This document shows, one piece after another, positions 28,144 through 37,000 of a DNA stretch of 64,000 nucleotides. Below the pieces are notes generated by a model. The model saw only the letters and a list, made by a program, of their open reading frames with translations, did not search any database and was not told the origin of the DNA. The stretch comes from Muribaculaceae bacterium (GTDB taxonomy: Bacteria > Bacteroidota > Bacteroidia > Bacteroidales > Muribaculaceae): assembly GCA_017427945.1 (NCBI GenBank), contig JAFRRT010000011.1, positions 1 through 64,000 on the forward strand. Direction: 5' to 3'. Position numbers and translations under genes: made by a program. Position 1 is the first letter of the stretch, and the number at the start of each line of letters is the position of its first letter.

Positions 28144-28412
28144 TGAAACATCGCGCAAGCCGAATGCAATGGGTGCTTGCACCCAATTGCTGAGGCGCAG
28201 CCGATGTTCTTAAAACATTGTGCGAGCCGAAAGTAATGGGTGCTTGCACCCAATTGCTGAGGCGCAGCCGATGTTCTTAAAACATTGTGCGAGCCGAAAG
28301 TAATGGATGTTTACATCCGATTACTAAGGCGATGCCCATGTCATTTAAACATTGCACGAGCCGAATGCAATAGTTTACATCTGATTGCTAAGGCGATGCC
28401 AACGTTATTTAA
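28144..28412 (+). repeat. Tandem array of four hairpin repeats, about 67 bp each
   Basis: Four copies begin at about 28144, 28214, 28281 and 28348 (periods 67-70, the last copy is 64 bp). Each holds TGCGAGCCGAA-like sequence, a hairpin, and a GAGGCGCAGCC-like segment, ending in ATGTTCTTAA-like sequence. The hairpins are at 28166-28190, 28233-28257, 28300-28324 and 28367-28388. Copies 1 and 2 have inner arms GGGTGC/GCACCC, copy 3 GGATGT/ACATCC, and the outer arms change together (GCAAT/ATTGC, GTAAT/ATTAC). The array ends 20 nt before the parA start codon. Confidence 0.85.
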
Positions 28413-28432
28413 ACATTAGAAGACCACCACCA

Positions 28433-29194
28433 ATGGGAAAAATCATAGCAATTGCAAATCAAAAGGGCGGCGTTGGAAAGACAACGACCGCTATCAACCT
28501 GTCGGCTTCGCTGGCCACGCTCGATAAGCGGGTGCTGCTCATTGACGCCGACCCTCAGGCCAATGCTACCTCGGGACTGGGTATCGAGCCAAAGGACATG
28601 TCGTCAACGATTTATGAATGCCTCGTTGATGATTACCCCATGGCAAGCGCCACCGTCGATACTTGCGTCGAAGGACTGAAATTGATAGGCTCACGCATCG
28701 ACCTTGTGGGTGCCGAGCTTGAACTTATCGAGAAACAGGGACGCGAACGCGTGCTCTCCAACGGCCTGAAAGACATCAAGAAGGATTATGACTTCATCAT
28801 CATCGACTGCAGTCCTTCGCTGGGCCTGATTACCGTCAACGCCCTCACAGCCGCCGACAGTGTCATCATCCCCGTCCAGGCCGAGTACTTCGCACTGGAA
28901 GGCATCAGCAAACTGCTGAATACCATCCGCATCATCAAGGGGAAACTCAATGCCGCACTGCGCATCGAAGGTTTCCTGCTCACGATGTATGACGCACGGC
29001 TGCGACTTGCCAACGAGATTTTTGAGGAACTGAAAGGCCACTTCGGTGATATGGTATTCAACACCGTAATACCCAGGAATATACGCATCAGCGAGGCACC
29101 GAGCCACGGAATGCCTGTGACACAGTATGATCCCGATTGCCGCGGCACCATAAGCCACATCCAGCTGGCTCAAGAGATTATAGCAAGGCAATAG
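28433..29194 (+). CDS. parA: Chromosome-partitioning ATPase ParA (Soj)
   Basis: The 253-aa protein is a ParA/MinD-type ATPase that binds DNA and, with ParB, moves the chromosome origin regions. It has the deviant Walker A motif KGGVGKTT at residues 11-18, preceded by IIAIANQ, and the Walker A' DCSPSLG motif. The frame is open from 28385, but ATG at 28433 gives the canonical N-terminus. It precedes parB by 52 nt. Confidence 0.96.
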   Translation: MGKIIAIANQKGGVGKTTTAINLSASLATLDKRVLLIDADPQANATSGLGIEPKDMSSTIYECLVDDYPMASATVDTCVEGLKLIGSRIDLVGAELELIEKQGRERVLSNGLKDIKKDYDFIIIDCSPSLGLITVNALTAADSVIIPVQAEYFALEGISKLLNTIRIIKGKLNAALRIEGFLLTMYDARLRLANEIFEELKGHFGDMVFNTVIPRNIRISEAPSHGMPVTQYDPDCRGTISHIQLAQEIIARQ

Positions 29195-29246
29195 GTATTA
29201 GGTGTGTGATTTTTTGACAACAATACAATTAAAAAACTGAAAATAT

Positions 29247-30128
29247 ATGAAACGTAGCGCATTAGGCAAAGGACTCGACTCGCTCATCTCGATGAACGAC
29301 ATACAGACCGGTGGCTCCTCGGCCATCAACGAGATTCCCATCAGCCAAATTACGCCCAACCCTGAACAGCCCCGACAGAACTTCGACGAAGAAGCGCTCG
29401 AGGAACTGGCTGCAAGCATTAGGGAGATGGGTATCATCCAACCGCTCACGCTGCGCAGCACGGGCGAAAATTCTTATCAAATCATCTCGGGCGAACGCCG
29501 TTACCGCGCCTCGCTGCTGGCAGGGCTGCAGTCGGTGCCTGCTTACATACGCACCGCCAACGACAGCGAAGTGACCGAGATGGCGCTTATCGAGAACATT
29601 CAGCGCGAGGACCTGAATGCCATCGAGATTGCGCTTACCTTCCGCAAACTCATCGACCAGTACAACCTCACACAGGAAAGGCTGAGCGAGCGCATCGGCA
29701 AGAAGCGCGCGACTATCGCCAATTTCCTGCGACTGCTGAAGTTGCCGGCCGAGGTGCAGCTGGGTCTGCATGACCACACACTCGATATGGGGCATGCCCG
29801 CGCACTGCTCTCGCTCGACAATCCCAAACTGCAGCTGAAACTCTACAACGAGACCATCAAGAAGGGGCTGTCAGTACGCCAGGTGGAGCAACGCGCCAAG
29901 CAGATGCAGCAAGCCGCCGACAAGGAGGAGTCAAGCCAATACAACGCATCCAATCCGCTGAATGTCAAGGATTATGTGATTCTACAGAAACACCTGTCTT
30001 CGGCATTTGGTGTGCCTGTGAAATTCTCATGTGACCCGTCAGGCAAGGGAAAAATCACCTTCCCCTTCACCACCGAGGCCGAACTGGAGAAAATCATCCG
30101 CATCTTTGACAACCTGAAAGAGGCTTAA
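29247..30128 (+). CDS. parB: Chromosome-partitioning protein ParB (Spo0J)
   Basis: The 293-aa protein has the ParB N-terminal CTPase domain with GERRYRASLLAG and ENIQREDLNAIEIA, then a helix-turn-helix (LSERIGKKRATIANFLRLL) that reads parS. The C-terminal part (FGVPVKFS to IIRIFDNL) is the dimerisation domain. It is followed by DUF5683 and MltD, the usual Bacteroidales order. No perfect parS is seen in the window. Confidence 0.95.
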   Translation: MKRSALGKGLDSLISMNDIQTGGSSAINEIPISQITPNPEQPRQNFDEEALEELAASIREMGIIQPLTLRSTGENSYQIISGERRYRASLLAGLQSVPAYIRTANDSEVTEMALIENIQREDLNAIEIALTFRKLIDQYNLTQERLSERIGKKRATIANFLRLLKLPAEVQLGLHDHTLDMGHARALLSLDNPKLQLKLYNETIKKGLSVRQVEQRAKQMQQAADKEESSQYNASNPLNVKDYVILQKHLSSAFGVPVKFSCDPSGKGKITFPFTTEAELEKIIRIFDNLKEA

Positions 30129-30144
30129 TCGGGGTGGCACAGTG

Positions 30145-30975
30145 ATGAGGTTCAAGGCGACATACCGCAACAGATGGCACGGCATGGCAACAATACTGAT
30201 GTTGCTCTGCCTGTTGTCGTATGCAGGAAACGCCGCTGCCCAATCAACCACAGATAGCATCAAGTCTGACACCGTCAAGACCTTGCCCCGACATCACGAG
30301 CGCAAGGCCATCATTTTGACCGACACGACAACCATCGGCGACCAACGCCCTGTGCGTGTAGTCAATGCCGCGGGCGACACCATCACCTTTGCCTCTATCG
30401 ATTCCATTGCCGATATCCAGGGGGTGGAGATACTCGTCGACAGCACTGCCGTTTCATCGATGGGAAAGGTGCGCACGTTCAACCCCGACCCGCAGCGGGC
30501 ATTATGGCTGTCGGCGTTGTGCCCGGGACTGGGACAAATCTACAACCGGCGCTACTGGAAACTGCCCATCGTGGCGGGTGCCTTTGTCGGACTGACTTAC
30601 GGTACTGCCTGGAACAACCGCATGTATAAAGATTACTCCAGGGCCTACCGTGATGTGATGGACGATGATCCCGACACCCGCAGCTATATGGACTTCTTCC
30701 CGCCCACGGTAAAGGAGGGCGACCTCGACACCGCATGGCTGCAGAAGATCATGAAGAGCAAGCGCGACTATTACAGGCGCTATCGCGAGATTTGCGTCAT
30801 TTCCATGGTGGGCGTGTACCTTATCAACATTGTGGACGCCTATGTGGATGCCTCGCTGGCACACTTTGACATCTCACCCGACCTGACACTCGACGTGGCA
30901 CCGGCTGCCATCGACAACACAGCCATTGGCGGACGGCTACCATCGCTGGGCGTGCAATGCGCCATCAATTTTTAA
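30145..30975 (+). CDS. DUF5683 membrane protein
   Basis: The 276-aa protein has a signal-anchor or signal peptide at about 10-32, a poorly conserved region, then the DUF5683 core ALWLSALCPGLGQIYNRRYWKLP with two membrane segments and a VDAYVDASLAHFDIS motif. It is a Bacteroidetes protein of unknown function that regularly lies between parB and a MltD-like transglycosylase. GTG at 30142 would add one Met-coded residue; ATG at 30145 is preferred. Confidence 0.85.
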   Translation: MRFKATYRNRWHGMATILMLLCLLSYAGNAAAQSTTDSIKSDTVKTLPRHHERKAIILTDTTTIGDQRPVRVVNAAGDTITFASIDSIADIQGVEILVDSTAVSSMGKVRTFNPDPQRALWLSALCPGLGQIYNRRYWKLPIVAGAFVGLTYGTAWNNRMYKDYSRAYRDVMDDDPDTRSYMDFFPPTVKEGDLDTAWLQKIMKSKRDYYRRYREICVISMVGVYLINIVDAYVDASLAHFDISPDLTLDVAPAAIDNTAIGGRLPSLGVQCAINF

Positions 30976-30999
30976 ATTTGAAACCAACACAATGACAAT

Positions 31000-33060
31000 A
31001 TGACAAAACATCGACTCTTGACATTAATTCTCACCACCACACTGGCGGCTTTGATGCTGTCAGCGGCCCCCCGTGAGAAGAAAAACATCCTTTCTCTAAA
31101 GAATTCAATTACCGATGACGACATCGTCTTCCCCGAGAGTTTCGACACCGACGTGCACAAGATGATGACCAACTGGTATCTTCAAAACTATGCCGTGCTC
31201 GACGCCGATGTGGAGAGCAAATCGCCCGGGGAGGTAAACGAGGAGACCTACATCAGGCGACTGGCTGCTATTCCATCGGTCATCGAAATGCCTTACAACC
31301 AGATTGTACGCAAGCACATCGAGCGCTACGTCTATCGTAGCCGCACCCTCGTCGAGGAGATGCTGGGCATGAGCCTGTACTACATGCCCATCTTTGAGCA
31401 AGCTCTGGAAAAAGAAGGTCTGCCGTTGGAACTCAAGTACTTACCCATTGTGGAGAGTGCACTCGATCCTAACGCCACCTCGCGCGTGGGAGCCGCTGGA
31501 CTGTGGCAGTTCATGATTGGTACCGGCAAGGGCTTGGGACTTGAAGTGAATTCGCTGGTCGATGAACGACGCGACCCCTATCGCTCAAGCGCCATGGCGG
31601 CAAAGTACCTCAAGAACCTCTACCAGATTTATAACGACTGGTCGCTCGCCATCGCAGCCTATAACTGCGGACCCGGCAATGTCAACAAGGCGTTGCACCG
31701 CAACGGCGGAACAGGCGACTTCTGGGACATCTATGAGTACCTGCCCCGCGAGACGCGCGGTTATGTGCCCGCTTTCATTGCCGCCAACTATGCGATGACC
31801 TACTACAAGCAGCACAACATCAGTCCCTCGCTGGCAAAGAAACCGCTCATCACCGATACCGTGACAGTGAACCGCCGCATCCACTTTGACCAGATTGCAC
31901 AGGTGCTGAATATTCCCATCGAGGAAATACGTACTTTCAATCCGCAATTCCGCGCCGACGTCATTCCCGGCGACAATCACCCTTACACGCTCGTGTTGCC
32001 CTCGCAGCAGGTTTACAGCTTCATCATGAGCGAGGACAGCATCGACAACTACAGGGATGAGGAATACTCCCATCGAATGATTGTCGAGCCAGGCGGTGAC
32101 TCGCCCACTCCCGAGGAATACCTGAGCGGATACACGGCATCGGGTGAGGCGCGCACCATCATCCACAAGGTGGGAAGGGGTGAGACGCTCTCGACCATCG
32201 CCGCCAAGTACGGCATGACTTCCAACGAACTCATGGCGCTCAACAACATGAGCAGTGAGAGGGTAAGGCGCGGTGACAACCTCAAGGTCAAAGCACCCAG
32301 CCACAATAATGCCAGCGCCGACAACGACGATTATGGAATGACAGCAACCACCAGCGATGTAGGCACTACGTCTGAAGAAGACATGGCCATGAATGAGCAG
32401 GCCATGATCGACGAGGTGAAAAACATCGAGCGTGAAGCCGCCAGCAAGGCTCCCTATAGGGGTTCTTACACTACCGGTAGCAATAGCTCTACCACGAGTA
32501 CCAAGACATCCCAAAAGGTCAATGTCAAGACCGATGAACAGACTACGCGACAGAATGCTGCAAGGAGCAACACACACAACTGGCGCGACCGCAACAACAA
32601 GTACGCTCACAACTACAAGGATAGCAAGGAACATAAGAGCCGAGGCAGGAACGATCATGCCGAGCGCAGTTCTAAGAGCGGCAAGAGCAGTAAGAGCAAG
32701 AAACAGTCCAAGCCGCAACAACCGTCGGAGGTAACGGTACAAAAAGGTGAATCCCTTACCAAAATTGCTGAAAAGTCGGGCGTTTCAGTCAAGGACATTG
32801 AGCGCGCCAACGGCATCGAGGATGGCAACAAGATCAAGGCAGGTGAAAAGATTAAAATCCCCACCAAAGCCGAGGCACGACAAGCCGCAGCTGCCGAGAA
32901 GAAAGGCAATAGCAGCAAGTCTTCTAAAGGCTCTTCCAGCAAGAGCAAGTCTTCAGGAAAATCAAGTAAAGCCTCTTCAAGCAAGAGTTCAAAGTCTTCC
33001 TCAAGCAGCAAATCATCTTCGGGCAGCAAGTCTTCAAGCAAGAAAGGCAAGAAGAAATAA
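31000..33060 (+). CDS. mltD: Membrane-bound lytic murein transglycosylase with LysM domains
   Basis: The 686-aa protein has a signal peptide, a lytic transglycosylase (SLT) domain at about 135-240 with the catalytic Glu152 in IVESALDP, GLWQFM and AYNCGPGNV motifs, and two peptidoglycan-binding LysM domains at 388-432 and 578-621. Between them is a 140-residue disordered stretch. It ends in a 50-residue Ser/Lys-only tail (about 637-686). It cleaves glycan strands to form 1,6-anhydroMurNAc. In the par operon it may link wall turnover with chromosome segregation. Confidence 0.94.
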   Translation: MTKHRLLTLILTTTLAALMLSAAPREKKNILSLKNSITDDDIVFPESFDTDVHKMMTNWYLQNYAVLDADVESKSPGEVNEETYIRRLAAIPSVIEMPYNQIVRKHIERYVYRSRTLVEEMLGMSLYYMPIFEQALEKEGLPLELKYLPIVESALDPNATSRVGAAGLWQFMIGTGKGLGLEVNSLVDERRDPYRSSAMAAKYLKNLYQIYNDWSLAIAAYNCGPGNVNKALHRNGGTGDFWDIYEYLPRETRGYVPAFIAANYAMTYYKQHNISPSLAKKPLITDTVTVNRRIHFDQIAQVLNIPIEEIRTFNPQFRADVIPGDNHPYTLVLPSQQVYSFIMSEDSIDNYRDEEYSHRMIVEPGGDSPTPEEYLSGYTASGEARTIIHKVGRGETLSTIAAKYGMTSNELMALNNMSSERVRRGDNLKVKAPSHNNASADNDDYGMTATTSDVGTTSEEDMAMNEQAMIDEVKNIEREAASKAPYRGSYTTGSNSSTTSTKTSQKVNVKTDEQTTRQNAARSNTHNWRDRNNKYAHNYKDSKEHKSRGRNDHAERSSKSGKSSKSKKQSKPQQPSEVTVQKGESLTKIAEKSGVSVKDIERANGIEDGNKIKAGEKIKIPTKAEARQAAAAEKKGNSSKSSKGSSSKSKSSGKSSKASSSKSSKSSSSSKSSSGSKSSSKKGKKK

Positions 33061-33086
33061 TAACCTCAAAATACCACATGAAAATC

Positions 33087-33130
33087 GAGAGGAGCGCGGG
33101 TTGAACACCTGCACTTCTCTTATTTTTAGT
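33087..33130 (+). terminator. Terminator of the parA-mltD operon
   Basis: A long stem (33087-33093 with 33115-33121, plus an inner stem) with some G-U pairs and one mismatch, followed by ATTTTTAG. Confidence 0.65.
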
Positions 33131-33159
33131 GTCTAAAAAATCAAATAGCTACCTGTTTT

Positions 33160-33903
33160 TTATGGTTCTTGGGCTGAAGGCTTTTCTGTCAGGTCAACGA
33201 TAACTTCACGGGCAATGAGCAGACCCGCAGCGGCAGGCACAAAGGCATTGCTGCCAGGTTGTTTCTTACCATCGACATAGACCGGTACGTCGGGGTTGAA
33301 ACGAGGTTCTTCCTCGCTATAGACACACTTGAAGTGATGAATGCCCTCGCGGTGCAGCAGCTTGCGCAGCATGCGTGCCAGCGGGTCAATGCGCGTGGCA
33401 TCAAAGTCGGCCACACGAAACGCCATCGGGTCCATCTTGTAGGCAGCACCCATAGAACAGATGTGCGGCACACCCAGTCGTAGACAGCGGCGCGCAATTT
33501 CCATCTTGGCGGTGATGGTATCGAGGCTATCTACCACATAATCAAAGCATGACATATCAAGTTCATCGGCATTCTCAGGCAGATAAAACATCTTGTGGAC
33601 AGTCACCTTACAGGCAGAATTGATATCACGCACCCGCTCGGCAGCGACTTCAACTTTGGCACGGCCGATGGTACTGTGCAGGGCGAAAATCTGGCGGTTG
33701 ATGTTTGTCACGCTCACTGTATCGTCATCAATGAGGTCTAACGCCCCTACCCCGCTGCGTGCCAACGCCTCGACCACATAGCCGCCAACGCCGCCAATGC
33801 CGAACACCGCCACGCGGCTTTGCGCCAGCCGTTCCATTGCTTCATCGCCAAGCATCAACGCCGTGCGGGCAAACGGGCTCTCCTTGTTTGTTTTTTCCTC
33901 CAT
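33160..33903 (-). CDS. tcdA: tRNA threonylcarbamoyladenosine dehydratase
   Basis: The 247-aa enzyme is a ThiF/UBA-type protein with the nucleotide-binding motif VFGIGGVGGYV and the NINRQ signature. TcdA (CsdL) uses ATP to cyclise t6A to ct6A at position 37 of tRNAs. Length and the absence of an attached sulfur carrier fit TcdA better than ThiF or MoeB. The -7 element TAACTTTG on the minus strand is at 33925-33932. It is convergent with the par operon. Confidence 0.9.
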   Translation of the reverse strand: MEEKTNKESPFARTALMLGDEAMERLAQSRVAVFGIGGVGGYVVEALARSGVGALDLIDDDTVSVTNINRQIFALHSTIGRAKVEVAAERVRDINSACKVTVHKMFYLPENADELDMSCFDYVVDSLDTITAKMEIARRCLRLGVPHICSMGAAYKMDPMAFRVADFDATRIDPLARMLRKLLHREGIHHFKCVYSEEEPRFNPDVPVYVDGKKQPGSNAFVPAAAGLLIAREVIVDLTEKPSAQEP

Positions 33904-34019
33904 CGGTGTATTTTAAGTTTTGTGCAAAGTTACTCCTTTTTTTTCATTTACCATCCATCAAGCTTTCAGCACATCAAAAAGTGAGAGCCTAAAAAACAGG
34001 AAAAACCGGAAACTTTGAT

Positions 34020-34027
34020 TACCTTTG
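34020..34027 (+). promoter_or_regulatory. -7 element of aroA
   Basis: TACCTTTG, 16 nt before the aroA ATG, so the mRNA would have a very short leader (about 10 nt). Confidence 0.6.
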
Positions 34028-34043
34028 CCCTAACAATCACAAC

Positions 34044-35291
34044 ATGACTGTCATGAACCTGCAACTATTTGCACCCGAACAAGCCAACGCCACGATAGCG
34101 CTGCCTACCTCCAAGAGCATCACCAACCGTGCCCTGCTCATCGCTGCCCTGTGCGGCGACTCGGCACAGGTGATGCGGCCAGCCCTATGCGATGATTCTT
34201 CCGCGATGGTCAACGCCCTATCACAAGACCTGCAGGGACACATCGACGTGGGTGCTGCAGGAACAGCAATGCGTTTCCTCACCGCCTACTTTGCTTCACG
34301 CGAGGGTGCCGATGTCATACTCGACGGTACCGAGCGCATGAGGCAGCGTCCCATCGGCATCCTGGTTGATGCCCTGCGTCAATTGGGAGCCCGCATTAGC
34401 TATAAAGGTAAAGAAGGATATCCTCCCTTGCACATCATTGGCACGACGATGCACGGCGGTGAGTTGGAGATGCCTGGAGGAGTCAGTTCGCAGTTCATAT
34501 CGGCTGTGATGATGATTCTGCCTATTATCGGTGGTGGACGCATTCACCTGACGGGAAACATCGTATCCCTGCCCTATCTGCACATGACAGCTTCGGTGAT
34601 GCGCGATATGGGCGCCACAGTGGACATCTCGAGGGATATCATTACCGTGGGTCAAGGCTATACGGGCACAGACTATCTTGTTGAGGGTGACTGGAGTGCC
34701 GCGGCACCGTGGTATGCCCTGGCGGCGTTGCTACCCGGGTCGGAATTAACGTTGACGGGCCTGAACGCCGACAGCATCCAGGGCGACTCGCGACTGTTGG
34801 AACTCGGTGGCAAACTGGGAATCGCATCACGATTTGACACTGAAGGAGTGACCTTGGACACCAGTAACTTCATTGGATGCTGCTGTTCAGCATTCGCCGA
34901 CATGGCTTCCATGCCCGACCTGGTGCCCTCTTGGGCTGTGCTGATGTGCATGCTGGAGCGGTCGTTCCGCATGACAGGAGTGCGCTCACTCAGGATTAAG
35001 GAGAGTGACCGCATCGAGGCGCTGCGCGAGGAATTGATGAAATTGGGTTACGTTCTCAAGATTGATGGCGACGATGCCATCTCATGGTATGGAGAGCGGA
35101 TAGCAATAAGCCAGAACCCGCCTGTCATCTCGCCCCACGACGACCACCGTATCGCCATGGCATTCGCTCCCGCTGCCGTGCGCTTCCCCGGTCTGGTTAT
35201 CAACGATGCCCAGGTGGTGAACAAGTCCTACCCCTCGTTTTGGCGCCATTTGGCCCAAGCAGGTTTCACTGTCAACGAATTGGCACAATAA
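34044..35291 (+). CDS. aroA: 3-phosphoshikimate 1-carboxyvinyltransferase (EPSP synthase)
   Basis: The 415-aa enzyme transfers enolpyruvate from PEP to shikimate 3-phosphate. Motifs seen: PTSKSITNRALL (substrate-binding Lys/Ser/Arg), GAAGTAMRFLTAY in the PEP site, RIKESDRIEAL, and HDDHRIAMAF near the C-terminus. It is slightly shorter than the E. coli enzyme (427 aa) but complete. ATG at 34044 is used; ATG at 34053 is possible. The downstream phosphoesterase gene starts 17 nt after. Confidence 0.95.
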   Translation: MTVMNLQLFAPEQANATIALPTSKSITNRALLIAALCGDSAQVMRPALCDDSSAMVNALSQDLQGHIDVGAAGTAMRFLTAYFASREGADVILDGTERMRQRPIGILVDALRQLGARISYKGKEGYPPLHIIGTTMHGGELEMPGGVSSQFISAVMMILPIIGGGRIHLTGNIVSLPYLHMTASVMRDMGATVDISRDIITVGQGYTGTDYLVEGDWSAAAPWYALAALLPGSELTLTGLNADSIQGDSRLLELGGKLGIASRFDTEGVTLDTSNFIGCCCSAFADMASMPDLVPSWAVLMCMLERSFRMTGVRSLRIKESDRIEALREELMKLGYVLKIDGDDAISWYGERIAISQNPPVISPHDDHRIAMAFAPAAVRFPGLVINDAQVVNKSYPSFWRHLAQAGFTVNELAQ

Positions 35292-35308
35292 ATGCATCAC
35301 GAGCAATT

Positions 35309-36778
35309 ATGAAAACAAGAACGAGGTTAATTATCATGATATTATCCACATTGCTCGCCATCGACAGCGCGGCACACACCGAGCGTGACCGCATCGTTGT
35401 CATCAGTGATACACACCTGCTCAGCCCCGACCTGATTACACCAGGCAGTGCCATCGACCGTGCCGATGCTCTTGAGAGCAAAATGATGGCCATGAGCGAT
35501 GACATCATGGGTGCCATTACCGACAGCATCATCGGCATTAAACCCGCCCTTGTACTCATTGCCGGTGACCTCACTAACAACGGCGAACGGGCAAGTCACG
35601 AACGCATGGCGTGGTACCTGGAGCGGTTGGCGCAGCAGGGTATCAGGTCGCTCGTCATTCCTGGAAACCATGACTGCAACAACCCTAATGCAGTTAGATA
35701 TGACGGTGACAAGACGGTGAACACTGCCACTGTCAGCAGGGAGGAATTTGCCCAAATCTACCGTGACTATGGCTACGGCAAGGACTCAAAGCGTGATACA
35801 GCTTCGCTGAGCTACTGCTGCGAACCGCTCAAGGACGTGGTTATCATCGGTATCGACAGCAATATGGATGAGCTGAACCAACTCACCAGCCGTGGCGACA
35901 GCACCGACACCTATCACAATGCCGGGCGCATCAAGGCCGAAACTCTGCAATGGGTCATTGACCAAGCCAACGATGCCCACCGACAGGGCAAACGTGTCAT
36001 CGCCATGATGCACCATCATCTCGTGCCCCATTTCGACAAGCAGGAACGCCTGCTGGCCAACTATATCGTCAAGGATTATGACTATGTCGCACAGCAACTC
36101 ATGCAGGCAGGTATCCACACCATCTTCACAGGACACCTTCACGTGACAGATGCCGCCACATATTATAATAACGACAAGTCGGACAGCATTGTCGAAGTGG
36201 CAACAGGGTCAGCAATCTGCTATCCGTTTGCCATCAGGACCGCGACATTTGACAAAAAACACCATACGCTCGACATCGATACCCGATGGCTCAACGCGAC
36301 ACATAGCTGCCCCACCTTGAGGGAACTGGGACGGCAACGTATCATCGATGCCATGCCCGGTGTGGCCGCCATGATCGCCGGAAAAGCATGGAATAAGTTG
36401 GGCGGACAGATGGGACAACTCAAGGCCATGATAGAGATGGGAGGCGGGAAAGCCAACCTGCCCGAAACGCCCCAACAGGCCACACAACTCACGTTGCGAC
36501 ACTTGAGCGAGGTGTTATCGCGCTCGATGCTTGCCGTGGTCGAGGGCAATGAACAGGAAAAAGACACCGACAGCATCATCATGCAGGGCAAACAAGGCAT
36601 CCGCGACATGATTGGAGAAGTGGCGCCCGACCAAGCCGAATCGTTGTGGGAATTCTTTGAGAGCGAAGTCTATCCTAAGTTAGAACCCCTCGTGCGCAGC
36701 ATCCTCGAGGACAAGAATGCCGTGGGCACACCTGCCGAATCGCACACCGATGACCTGAGGCTCAGCATAACACTGTGA
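35309..36778 (+). CDS. Secreted calcineurin-like metallophosphoesterase
   Basis: The 489-aa protein begins with a signal peptide (about 1-20) and carries the metallophosphoesterase motifs VISDTHL, AGDLTNNGER, GNHDC, HHHLVPHF and GHLHVTDA, which bind two metal ions. The C-terminal 130 residues are helical and without a known motif. It probably acts in the periplasm on a phosphate ester that cannot be named. The frame is open from 35084, inside aroA, but that part is an accidental overlap. It lies 17 nt after aroA and ends at a strong terminator. Confidence 0.88.
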   Translation: MKTRTRLIIMILSTLLAIDSAAHTERDRIVVISDTHLLSPDLITPGSAIDRADALESKMMAMSDDIMGAITDSIIGIKPALVLIAGDLTNNGERASHERMAWYLERLAQQGIRSLVIPGNHDCNNPNAVRYDGDKTVNTATVSREEFAQIYRDYGYGKDSKRDTASLSYCCEPLKDVVIIGIDSNMDELNQLTSRGDSTDTYHNAGRIKAETLQWVIDQANDAHRQGKRVIAMMHHHLVPHFDKQERLLANYIVKDYDYVAQQLMQAGIHTIFTGHLHVTDAATYYNNDKSDSIVEVATGSAICYPFAIRTATFDKKHHTLDIDTRWLNATHSCPTLRELGRQRIIDAMPGVAAMIAGKAWNKLGGQMGQLKAMIEMGGGKANLPETPQQATQLTLRHLSEVLSRSMLAVVEGNEQEKDTDSIIMQGKQGIRDMIGEVAPDQAESLWEFFESEVYPKLEPLVRSILEDKNAVGTPAESHTDDLRLSITL

Positions 36779-36820
36779 GCTTGAAATTGTCGCACTACCG
36801 ACATCAAACATATCTTAGGG

Positions 36821-36855
36821 AAATAGCCATGAATTAATCATGGCTATTTTTCGTT
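36821..36855 (+). terminator. Terminator after the phosphoesterase
   Basis: A perfect 12-bp stem (36821-36832 with 36838-36849) with loop ATTAA, followed by TTCGTTTTTTAT. Confidence 0.9.
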
Positions 36856-36905
36856 TTTTATAATCCATTGATAATAAGCAAATTCTATCAATGAGAATAA
36901 TGTTA

Positions 36906-36922
36906 AACTAAAATTTTTAGTT
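36906..36922. promoter_or_regulatory. BlaI-type operator 1
   Basis: A 17-bp palindrome (AACTAAAA, one base, TTTTAGTT), 95 nt upstream of the blaI-like gene. Confidence 0.65.
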
Positions 36923-36938
36923 TTATTGACTAAAATAA

Positions 36939-36971
36939 TTTGTTATATAACTAAAAGATTTAGTTACTTTG
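36939..36971 (+). promoter_or_regulatory. Promoter of the BlaI-M56 operon
   Basis: TTTG (36939-36942), then TTACTTTG at 36964-36971, about 21 nt away. The match at -7 is imperfect. Operator 2 covers the spacer and the -7 element. Confidence 0.5.
36949..36965. promoter_or_regulatory. BlaI-type operator 2
   Basis: AACTAAA, three bases, TTTAGTT. Its centre is 43 bp from that of operator 1, about four helical turns, so repressors would lie on the same face of the DNA. Confidence 0.65.
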
Positions 36972-37000
36972 CGTCGTACAATCAGTAAAAGGCTTGAATT

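Noticed and set aside
27984..28253. 89-aa minus-strand ORF before parA
   Set aside because: Most of its N-terminal third is translation of the hairpin repeats, so it is not a credible gene.
28144..28412. CRISPR array before parA
   Set aside because: The repeats are directly adjacent without unique spacers, stems differ between copies, and no cas gene is present.
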